From positions 41,935,883-41,999,882 of the forward strand of contig NC_087069.1 in NCBI RefSeq assembly GCF_963678635.1: a stretch of 64,000 nucleotides of DNA, given 5' to 3'. Below, in pieces: positions 32,700-43,600 of this stretch. Origin of the DNA: Symsagittifera roscoffensis (lineage: Eukaryota > Xenacoelomorpha > Acoela > Convolutidae). The position numbers and the translations under genes are program-made. Position 1 is the first letter of the stretch. The number at the start of each line of letters is the position of its first letter. Below the pieces are notes generated by a model. It did not search any database. It was not told the origin of the DNA and was given only the letters and a program-made list of their open reading frames with translations.

Positions 32700-33214
32700 T
32701 GGTTCCTTTTCTTTTCCAAATGGTTGATATATCTATTTTGGTATGAGTCATGTCTTAGTAATTATTGGTCAAAATAGTAATGATTAAAAGGCTTAACTCT
32801 TCTCTCAATCCAATAAAGCATTGGGATCTTGGATCTCATAAAAAGTGGTCTGTCCTGGTAACTGCGATCTTATTTGCGTGGTCTAAAAACATGCTTGATG
32901 TTAAGAGCTGTTCATGCCTTTTAGGTATGAAATTTTATTCAATAGCTAAGAGGAAAGTCTAACTTAACGTAGATAAAACGACTGTTCAAGGTTATTGATT
33001 TAAAATTCAGTTGTAAGGATTATATCAACCAGTTTAATTTGCTCCGAAAGATATGAAACCATTTTTTTAATTAAAAAAACTTAAAATCGGTTTTTTATTT
33101 GCTTATTTGCTTTTTGACTAAATGGAAATTTCAAGTACAATAAGTTGATTATTTTTACCTCCTACACAAACGGCGTGACGAAACGAAAGTTAACCGCGAC
33201 CGGCATGACCCAAT
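32700..33214. other. Unassigned spacer
   Basis: AT-rich, no gene or repeat recognised. Confidence 0.4.
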
Positions 33215-33345
33215 AAAAATTTGTCACGGCGTTCAAAAACTTAGACGCGGCGGTCGAAAAATTAGTCGCAGCGGGGTAGAAAATTTAGGCACGCCGGTCA
33301 AAAATTTAGTCGCGGTGGTCGAAAAATTAAGTGCGGCATTGTCGA
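33215..33345 (+). repeat. 21-bp satellite, inverted outlier arm
   Basis: Units such as GCGGCGGTCGAAAAATTAGT run in the opposite orientation to the main array at 33640-35990. The two are separated by AT and TACA microsatellites. Confidence 0.75.
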
Positions 33346-33417
33346 AAAAAATACATACAAACACACATACAAATTTACATGCAAACAAGCACACATACAA
33401 AATACATACACGCATAC

Positions 33418-33421
<4 letters not shown>

Positions 33422-33459
<38 letters not shown>
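33422..33459. repeat. (AT)n microsatellite
   Basis: About 38 bases of pure AT at the centre between oppositely oriented satellite arms. Confidence 0.95.
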
Positions 33460-33464
<5 letters not shown>

Positions 33465-33600
33465 TACATACAAACATACATACATACATACATACATACA
33501 TACATAAATATACACATGCATACTTACATACATGCATACATACATACATACATACTTGCATACATAGATACATTTTTACCTATATACATAAAAGCATACA
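33460..33600. repeat. (TACA)n microsatellite
   Basis: TACATACA repeats with minor variants. Related GCATACATA and CACATACA strings also precede the AT run (33350-33420). Confidence 0.9.
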
Positions 33601-33639
33601 TAGTTCAAACACAGTCGAATTGTGTATATCGACCACCTC

Positions 33640-35990
33640 GATCAATTTTTCGACCGCCGAGACTAATTCTTTGACCACCTCGACTAACTTTTCGACCATG
33701 CCGCGACTACTTTTTGATCGCCGAGACTAACTTCCGGGCGCCACTACTAATTTTTTGACTGCAGCGACTAATTTTTCGACCGCTGCGACTATCTTTCCGA
33801 CAGCCTCATCTAATCCTTTGACCGACGCCAAGACTAATGTTTTGACCTCCGCGACTAATTTTCGAACGCCGCGGCTAATTCTTTGACCGCCGCGTCTAAT
33901 TCTTTGACAATCGCCACTAATTTTTTGAGCACCTGGATTAACTTTTCGACCAAGCCTTGACAGGTTTTTTGATCGCCGTGACTAACTTACGGCCGCTGCG
34001 ACTAATTTTTTGACCGCAGCGCCTAATCCTTTGACCGACGCAGCGACTAATATTTTGGCCTCCGTGACTAATTTTTCGAACACCGCAGCTAAATTTTTGA
34101 CCGCCGCATCTAATTTTTTGACCACCGCCATTAATTTTTTGAGCACTTGGATTAACTTTTTGACCCAGCCCCGACAGGTTTTTTGATTGCCGTGACTAAC
34201 TTACGGGCACTGCGACTAATTTTTGGTCCGCCGCGACTAATTTTTTGACCGCTGCGACTATCTTTCTGACAGCCACATCTAATCCTTTGACCGACGCCGC
34301 GACTAATGTTTTGACCTCTGTGACTAATTTTTCAAAAGCCGCGGCTAAATGTTTGACCGCTGCGTCTAATTTTTGACTACCGCTATTGATTTTTTGAGCA
34401 CCTGGATTAACTTTTCGACCATGCCGCGACTACTTTTCTGATCGCCGTGACTAACTTCCGAGCGCCACTACTAAATTTTTGACCGCAGCGACTATTTTTT
34501 CGACCGCTGCGACTATCTTTCCGACAGCCACATCTAATCCTTTGACCGACGGCGCGACTAATGTTTTGACCTTCGTGACTAATTTTTCCAACGACGCGGC
34601 TAATTTTTTGACCGCCGCGTCTAATTTTTTGACCACCGCCACTAAGTTTTCGAGCTCCTGGATTAATTTTTCGACCAAGCCCCGACAGATTTTTTGATCG
34701 CCGTGACTAACTTACGGCCGCTGCGACTAATTTTTTGACCGCAGATCCTAATCCTTTGACCGACGCAGCGACTAATGTTTTGACCTCCGTGACTAATTTT
34801 TCGAGCGCCGCGGCTAATTTTTCGAGCGCCGCGGCTAAATTTATGAGCACCGCGTCTAATTTTTTGACCACCGCCATTAATTTTTTGAGCACCTGGATTA
34901 ACTTTTCGACCAAGCCCAGACTACTTTTTTGATCGCCGTGACTAACTTCCGGGCGCCACTACTAATTTTTTGACAGCAGCGACTAGTTTTTTGACCGCTG
35001 CGACTATCTTTCCAACAGGCACATCTAATCCTTTGACCGACGCCGCGACTAATACTTTGACCTCCGTGACTAATTTTTCCAACGCCGCAGCTAATTTTTT
35101 GACCACCGCGTCTAATTTTTTGACCATCGCCATAAATTTTTTGAGCACCTGGATTAACCTTTCGACCAAGCCCCGACAGGTTTTTTGATCACCGTGACTA
35201 ACTTACGGCCGCTGCGACTAATTTTTTGACCGCAGCGCCTAATCTTTCGACCGACGCCGCGACTAATGTTTTGACCTCCGTGACTAATTTTTCGAACGCA
35301 GCGGCTAAATTTTTGACCGCCGCCCCTACTTTTTTGACCACCGCCATAAATTTTTTGAGCACCTGTATTAACCTTTCGACCAAGCCCCGACAGGTTTTTT
35401 GATTGCCGTGACTAACTTACGGCAGCAGCGACTATTTTTTGACCGCTGCGACTATCTTTCCAACAGGCACATCTAATCCTTTGACCGACGCCGCGACTAA
35501 TGTTTTGACCTCCGTCACTAATTTTTCCAACGCCGCGGCTAATTTTTTGGACCGCCGCTACTAACTTTTCGACCACCGCCACTAACTTTCTGACCGCAGC
35601 GTCTAATTTTTGTGCCACTGCGTCTCATTTTTTGACCGTTGCGACTAATTTTTCGACCATGCCGCGACTGATTTCTTGACTGCGCGGCTAATTTTTCAAC
35701 CGCCGAGACTAATTGTTCGACCAGGGCGACAAATTTTTTTACCATGCCGCGACTAATTGTCGACCGCGGTGACTAAATTTACGACCACCGCGACTTAGTT
35801 TTAGACCGCTGCGACTATTTTTTCGACCGCCCCAACTATTTTTTTTTACTATACGGCGGCTGATTTTTCGACAGCCACGATTTATTTTTCAACCAGCGTG
35901 TCTAATTTTTTGACCATGTCGCGACTAATTTTTTGACGGTCGTGACTAATTTTTTGAACACCGCGATTAACTATGCGACCACTGCAACCA
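33640..35990 (-). repeat. 21-bp satellite with ~210/256-bp higher-order units
   Basis: Built from GACTAATTTTTTGACCGCCGC-type 21-mers with variants. A marker TTTTTTGAGCACCTGGATTA recurs near 33927, 34136, 34392, 34646, 34883, 35138 and 35351, so higher-order units alternate near 210 and 255 bp. On the minus strand each 21-mer encodes a heptad such as AAVKKLV with Leu/Val at coiled-coil spacing. Frames stop at each higher-order junction (61-75 codons). I call it a satellite, not a gene. Confidence 0.85.
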
Positions 35991-37346
35991 AAATAAGGTA
36001 TTTCCAGAGTTTGTCCGCGTTTCAAAATTCTGTCAAGAATATGGTTTTTTGGTCGCGAAATCAAGAAAGTCGAAAAGGTCGTCTTAAAGACACCAGGTCG
36101 TCTTAAAGGTATTCATCAACTAACGAGGTCTCAATTTCATTTAGTTCAAACTAGTATTTTTACCAATTTTTGATCTAAAGTTATCACATACGTTGACTCA
36201 GAAGAAAAAAGCAAATTTTTATGCCGTAAGTACTTGGAAAGTGACAGTTTTTCCTAAATAGGTTCCAGGAAAAACTACACGTTAGCAGAAGGTGAAATTT
36301 ATTTGTGTTATTTAGCAAATGCAGAAAGATAATTTTTGAAAATCTAGAAGTCGACAAACTACCAGGGGTTGCTAGATATCTCCAAATTTGGATGGATCAG
36401 ATCCTTGATTGGTAACTGGATGGTCTCGGCTTTCGAAAAGTTGGACCCAGCCGACAGGTAAGTATTTAGGACTAACCAAAGCATGATTAATTTCAAGGAT
36501 ACCTTTTGCGTCAGTCTGATATCGTAACAGTTCGTATCATTTATTGGAATAGCTCAATTATTTCAGTAACTTCAATCAAAGTTTAGGTGTTGCAATTAAT
36601 CAAATACTAATTCTCTATGACGACATAGATTTCAGGCTTATCCCTGAGAAAAGGCTTTATAAATATGTGTTTCATTTCAAGGCCTTCTCGATTTTCAAAC
36701 AAACCTCAATCATTATGTTGGTTGGCATTTTATGTTTTCTTGACTTTTTTTTTCAGTTTGGACTTTCGAGAAACTTTTAAATGAAAACATTGCAACAAGA
36801 CGATCTTTATCTGGGCCGAATTCCCGCGGTTTGAAATAAAGTTAACGAAACAGATTGTTTTTATGTGTTTTTATCTAATTGAAACAATTAATACATGATA
36901 TGACGAAAGTTTTAAAGCCGTGATGTCAACAGCACAAAAAAGGGTAAAAAACCAAACAGAGAGTGAATAGAGGTTAATTAATTTAAAATACAAAACAAAC
37001 CATTTTGAACTTTCATTCACTTTGCACTAATTGAATCCAACAATACCTGGCGCATTATTGCAAAATACCTGGTCTGTCGCCATAGTTTGAACAACGCTTA
37101 CGTCACGCACCAAATTACTTCAGGCAAACAAAAACTGACACGAAACAATCCTTCAGAATACTTCTCAAAAGTAGTTCATTATAGTTTTGAATCTAGATCA
37201 GTCGCTAGTTTTCTGAAATTTTGTTCAGAATTCAAGAGTTCAGAACTTGTATTTGATTCGCAGATCGCAAACTCGCGATAGAAAATTTCTCAATAAAACT
37301 TGAATCCGATTTTTCTCTAAATCTGAGAGAACAAAAAGCAAGCAAA
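35991..37346 (+). other. Region upstream of the Mx-like gene
   Basis: Should hold the promoter and 5' UTR. I see no clear TATA box or interferon-type element. A 31-bp string at 36620-36651 recurs at 37736 on the other side of exon 1. Confidence 0.35.
36620..36651 (+). repeat. 31-bp direct repeat, upstream copy
   Basis: ACGACATAGATTTCAGGCTT then ATCCCTGAGAAA; the downstream copy at 37736-37767 differs by few bases. Confidence 0.7.
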
Positions 37347-37680
37347 ATGAGCAATCCTTCCTCGTCAGCTTTTTCGAGCTTTTCTAGCATCGGCTCTTTG
37401 ACCGATCAGCGCTACGACCAGTACAGCAGCCAACTCTTCGACTTGATTGACGAAATTGAGCGGTTCAAAATTTTGGACCACATTTTGACAATCCCCAGTG
37501 TCGTCGCTGCCGGAGATCAGACATCTGGAAAAAGCAGCGTCCTGGGAAAACTTTCTGGCGTCAACTTGCCGGTGGGTGAGGGGACTGTGACGCTCTGCGC
37601 TACGCAGCTGGCACTTCGGAAGGCGTCCCGACAAGCGTGTCGAATGGAATACCCGAGAGTCAAAGAAATCGCAAACATTG
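37347..37680 (+). CDS. Mx-like exon 1: N-terminus, G1 and switch I
   Basis: The ATG follows AAGCAAGCAAA. A Ser-rich leader is followed by DEIERFKILDHILTIPSVVA, the P-loop GDQTSGKSS, then GVNLPVGEGTVTLCATQLAL. The Mx/dynamin consensus has RCP at the C-A-T position. Ends phase 1 at G|GTAAGC. Confidence 0.92.
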
Positions 37681-40600
37681 GTAAGCTCGAAGAGCAATAA
37701 CTGTAGTAGGCCAATCAACTCTTTCGAAACTTTTTACGACATAGATTTCAGGTTTATCCCTGAAAAATGCGGAAATGTTGTATGTTTCTTAGGTCATGTA
37801 ATCCATTATAATCGATCATAATCCATTAAAAATGGATTATAATTCTAATACTTTTTATGCCAATATAATCCATTATGATCGATTATAATCGATTATCATG
37901 GATTTTTTCGAAATTTTCTGTGAAATTTACAATTTTTATCAAATTTATCTCATATCCTGTTTAGTGCAGTTGCTACGTAATACGTTTACGTTTCATAAAA
38001 TGTTACATTTCACGTTAAAATTTATATATTTTTTGAATATAATATATATTGTGGTTTGAACGGTGTTCCCTCAGTTTACTTTAACGCCCCCACGTTCCAC
38101 CCCCTCAATTTAGTTTACTACCCCCCCCCCCCCCAGTTTACTAGTTTACTTTACCGTGCAAAATTTGAATTTCCTGCAAAACTTGCAAAAATTCTGCAAA
38201 AATAATCGAATTTAGTTCAAAAAATTAAAAGTATTATAATCGATTATACTGGATTATCTTGACAAAAATAATCGATTTGAGTGCCAAAAATAATGGATTT
38301 TAATGGATTATAATGGATTATAATGAATTTTTATTTTTCGAAAAAAAAACGATTTTAATGACCACATAATCGATTACGTGTTCTAAATTTGCCACAATAA
38401 TAGATTACAATGACAACATTTTAGACAAAATTTTTCCATTATAATCGATTATTATCCATGGAAATCCGGTGCGGGCAATGCTTAAAAACAGCCAATAAGT
38501 ACGGTCTCAAAATGTTTCAAAAATTATGAATTTGATGTGGATCTGATCTTTTTGTACAAAAGAAGCGATTTTTTTTAAACGCCCTTACTTTGGTTTGCAA
38601 ACAAGTTTTTTTAAGATAATATAGACATGTTGTAAACTAAAAGAGTTTTTTAAAAAAATTTTAAAAACAAGATTTTTAATATAATAACTATCAAATCTTT
38701 AATTGGATTTACAGATCTTGCATAATTTATAAAACATAAATTATAATCATTTTCAATCAAAAAAAGTTCCAATGATATCGATTTGTCCAAAATTTTTTTC
38801 GATCACGTTAAACGTGATTCAATGGAAGAGCAAACTATGTTTTTTTTATCACTGTATCAAGTGATATTTCCATTTGAAAAATAATATGTAAATAAAAGTC
38901 AATCTATAGTTACCATCATATTCATTTAATTGTACAGTTAATTGTATAGATCTATTTACATCAAAAAAGCAAATACCTACTTCAGAAAAAAAAACAAATT
39001 TCTAAGTCAGAATAACTACTTCCAAAAAGGGCTAACTTTCCAAATCTTATGTCTAAAGTTCGCCTCGAAATTTGAAACTCAATTAATAAGAATTCAAAAT
39101 TGGCAGATTGTTCTCATTTTTTATTGTGTATAGCCTGCGAGATAAATTTTTGTAAAACTTATAGTCAGCAATTTTTTATTAGAATTTAAACGTACAGTCA
39201 GAATAATCAAAATTTCTAAACCCATAAAGCTGCCTTTTTATTTTTTTTTGCAAAAAACCGCCGTTTACGTGGTTCTTAGCTGTTTTATTTGTAAGGCTAT
39301 TTTAATCGTTTGTAACGACACCTAACAAAACTTAGAAAACAAATCGAAATTTCGTAACAAATCAAATTTAGTTCAAACCTGGAAGTGACATAGATCTTTC
39401 ATCGATGTCACACCAATGAGTCTGAACATTAATAAAAACAGATGTCGCATCGATGAAACATTGATGTCACATCAATGGTTTTTAATAATTAAGGTATAAA
39501 GAATGAACATAGTTAAAACAGCGTAAATTTATGTTTTTGTTCTGCTACATCCATGAAACATAACAAAACAATGCAAGAACAATGATTTATTTCTGAATTT
39601 CAACCCGGGCACCTTCTTTTTAAATTTAATCCAACCATAGTTTTCAAGTCCATCTATTTTGAAAGGAATTATTTTTTGTATGAGTGCTACTTAAATAATT
39701 TTAAAAAATGAAATTGAAACAAAATCGCTTTTTCTCGCATATTTCATTTAGCGCAAACTTTGAGAAGCAATTTTGGTCTCCAGAAAATTACACGGAAACT
39801 TGTCGTTTTTTTTAAGAATTTTGCCTACGGTAAAAAAGTTTACGGCTAAATAGAGTTTTTGAACGTTTCGGTGACTCTCAAAACTTTAACGATTATCGAT
39901 ATGGTTTCCAAGAAAAAGTAACTATCTCTGACCGCACTTTTTTTTGTTATTGCAAAATCCTGTTGATCTGACCTCAGTCGCAAAATTAGGGATTAAAATG
40001 TAAATTTTCGAAGATTGCATTTGAACGCTATGAAAATACAAATAGTTTTGTTTAAAACGCGCAGTGTTGTTGATATTTTATGATGCTGCGCGCAAAACGA
40101 GAAAAAGTTTATGTACTGCAAATTATTGCGCATTAAAAGTCATTCCAAGTTGAATTAAAGCAAGTTAGTTGATCAGGGTAATAGTTTTGATTTTCAACGA
40201 AGCTAACGAAACATTTGTGCTCGGGGTGGTTTTTTCTCCTGACAGTAATCGACGTTTGAATTAGTCTTTTACTGCAGAACTTTCAATAGGGATTTCGAAA
40301 ACACAAATTAAGAAGAATATTTGCCTGCACCTATTCATTTTAAGCTTTCTGGGGTCTTTTTTGAGAATATTTGACTTTTTTTATTGTTCCGACTTTCGAT
40401 ACGAAAGTAACGGAATATTTGTGCTCGGGGTGGGTTTTTTTTTCTTCAGACAAATTTCGACTTTTTAACTAGCCATTTTTGACGGATTTTTTTTATCATT
40501 CAAAAGGTATTGTTGTCCTGAGCTTAAATTTGAAAACATATTTCACCTGTGATCTTTTTTCGTAAAGTTAAGAGGGTTTAAAGGTTGCCATTTTGGCCAT

Positions 40601-43600
40601 TTTGACCAATTTGGGTCAATTAACGTGCGATATAATTCGAGCTATTAACGCGTAAGCGGAGATTTAATCCGTCTTAGAAATTGTTCCAAATTGGTTGAAC
40701 GAAACTTATTTGCCATAATTGATTTGTTTCAAGGAACAAAATTTATCCTTTTCTACTTTATATGGCGTGTGGGGGGATAATTTTCATTAAAACATTTTCA
40801 AGTTTTAAAAAAAAAAATTTCATTTTATGTTATTTAATTTAATTTTTTTATGTTATTACTGCTCCATAAACCTTAAAAAGTAGTCGGAACAATCAGGGCT
40901 TCGCCCTGATACGAGCAGTCTTGTTCAAGTTTTGGCCGTGAATGTGAACTGTGTTTAGTCCTATGAAGGCGTGAGCGGTAATTTAAATCATTCCAAAATG
41001 AGTCAGGAAAGCGAAATAATTTTTCCAATACGCAACAAGACGCAAAACTTATCACTTTCTTCTTTAAACAGCAAGATAGAAATGAAATTTACAGAAAGCA
41101 TAGAAAATATCCAAATAAGTTTCATTCGAATTTTATGAAAACCCAGTATGACATAAAATGCAATCCAAATAAATCTCATACATTTCCTATACCTTCAGGT
41201 TATCAACAGGTAATCAAATTGTTTGAAAAATCATTGGCAATCGTTTTTTATTTAGAGAAATTGTGTGACTAACAATATTCCATAAACTAAAAATAGCCAA
41301 ATATTTTGTTCGTTAATTTTACACCTGTTAAATTTTTGGTCGTTTCCAAACACAATGGCCCTGTATAAAAACTAGGCAAAAACTAGAACAGCACATTCGT
41401 AGAAAATTCGCGTTATGAGATTATGCTATGAAATGAGAAATAGTTCTTAAGCAGCAACATCAAAAAATCACTCAGCTTCTTACGATTGACGCTAAACTTC
41501 CGGTCGTAACATATCTGAGGTTTTTGTATCGACGAATACAAAAATAAATTTGAACCAAAGTAAACATTGATTTGGCTTTAGAATTTTTAGACATTTCAAA
41601 CAAACGACAAAGCATTGTAATTTGAAATGCGTGTTTTTATCAAAAATGTTTATTCGAGTACAGAGTCAACTTTGTCACACAAAAAATATACTTTTTTTGA
41701 GGAAATTTTTAAATTTTTTAATTTTAGAAAAAAAAATCCTCATTCTTCAGAAAAATAAGAAATGATTAGTCATATAATTCGCATATTTTCAGAATTTTTT
41801 TACTGCTGTTTTAAATGGAAACCTGGTCTGGAATTGTTCAACTAGCATTTTCAGCGTACGGATGGTAGTAGATTTTGTAGGGAGATGTGATGGAATTGAC
41901 AAGTAGATCCCATTTTTTTTACTTAAAGTTAGACTTATTTAGGAGAAATTGCAGATGAGATATCAAGCACCCAGTCCTTTTTAACGGAAGGAACCAGCGG
42001 GTTCAACTACACCGAAATGCCTCGGATTCGAATTGAGAGCGAAAAAGCTAGAAACCTAACGGTCATTGACCTTCCGGGAATCATTCACGCCGTACGTGCG
42101 AATCAAGACGAATCGGTCATTGTTGAAGTTGAACAAATGGTATTACGTCACATAACACCGGAAAAAGTGATAATTCTTTGTGTAATTGACGTGACTCGTG
42201 AATGGGAATTGAACAAAGTTCTACGACTTGTTCGAGATGTTGATCCATTAGGCTCACGAACCATAGTTGTTTTCACGAAGGTCGACAAACTTCAAAACGA
42301 AAAGCCAAAAATACGCGCAATAATGGACGAAGTTAGACGCCAAGAATTCCACACGTTCAAACACTTCATTTTTGTGAATAGTTTAAAAGATAGCGATGAT
42401 GAAGAGTTTTTGTTTTTCGAAGCTCTGGCCAGGGATACCGGGATACCTTTAGACAACTGTACGTTCAAGAATCTGTACAATAAAGTATGCTACATGCTTC
42501 TAAAACCAGTTATGGAAGATTTTAGAGCCTCTTGGAACACAATTGACGAATTTAGAAACAGAATTATTGAAGAAAAAAATAAGCTTCCAATGTTCACGAC
42601 TGATGTTGCGAGAGTTGTGGATCGAAAGTTAACCGAATTTATCGAATCGAGTCGACAAAATTTGCGAGGAGGTTTCAGTGACAAAAGTCTGGGTCGTGAT
42701 TTGTTTTCAATGTACCGACATTCTTTTGATAAGTTTAAACGAGATTATTCAGCTGAAATGGAGGAGAGAACAAATCATCCGAACGCAGATGTAAGTCGTG
42801 TCGGTAACCAATGGCGAAGACTGGAGCCCCAAAATTTCCATAATTGGGAAAATTTCAAATGTTACGCAATGCCAATTGTTACGTCATTTCAAAGTCCAGC
42901 AGCGCATTGCAGAATTTCAATTCGAGATACAAACAAGGAGTTTATAAACAGTCTAATATGGGAAATTTTTCAAGGCCAAAAAGCTCATATTGATTTCCTG
43001 GAAGACAAAATAAGCGAAATTTTTGACTCTCAAGATGAAATTTTGGCAGACAGACTTGAACAACTCTACGAAAACGAAAAATATTTTTATACAGACGATG
43101 AATTGTATGAAAAATTGTTGGATAAATATCTGGAGGACGAAAGGTCACCTCAAGTTCAGAGGTCGTGGAAAATTCTGCAGAGTTTTATTCGGAATAATGA
43201 GCAGTTTGCGGCTGCGATGGGACTTTTTCAGGTATTCCGTCGGTTCAGAAAGTTAATCAACTTTACTGTTTGCAATTAAGAATTCATTTTTCATCAAACC
43301 AAGCTTGGAAAAAATTATGAGATCGTAAACAATTCGAAAAAATTTGAAATAAGTATACAGTCGGTCAATTCCTAGAATTAAACGTATTCGAGAAATAAAA
43401 AATTCTAACTGTTTGCTACAGGCTGCACCGAACCCTGATGCCGCTGATCCTGCTGCCGCCGAAGCCGAAGTTCATTACACCGAAGAGGAGTTGGCCTCCG
43501 TTTTGGGCAACTTGGGCAAAACTTTCAGAGGCGACCAGGATTCGAAACACAGCGAGAGGAAGAAATTAACTTACGAGACAGCTTTGAAAATCTTTAAAGG

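Noticed and set aside
33233-33730. Open frames rich in Tyr, Ile, Val, Cys and His
   Set aside because: They only translate the AT and TACA repeats.
34451-35383. Four 61-75-codon coiled-coil proteins on the minus strand
   Set aside because: They recur with the higher-order satellite unit and end at its junctions. Kept as a satellite, with the heptad reading noted as a finding.
40893-40925. Helitron 3' end (hairpin followed by CTRR)
   Set aside because: The hairpin is followed by CAGTCTTG, not a CTRR end, and the neighbouring element has clear TIRs.
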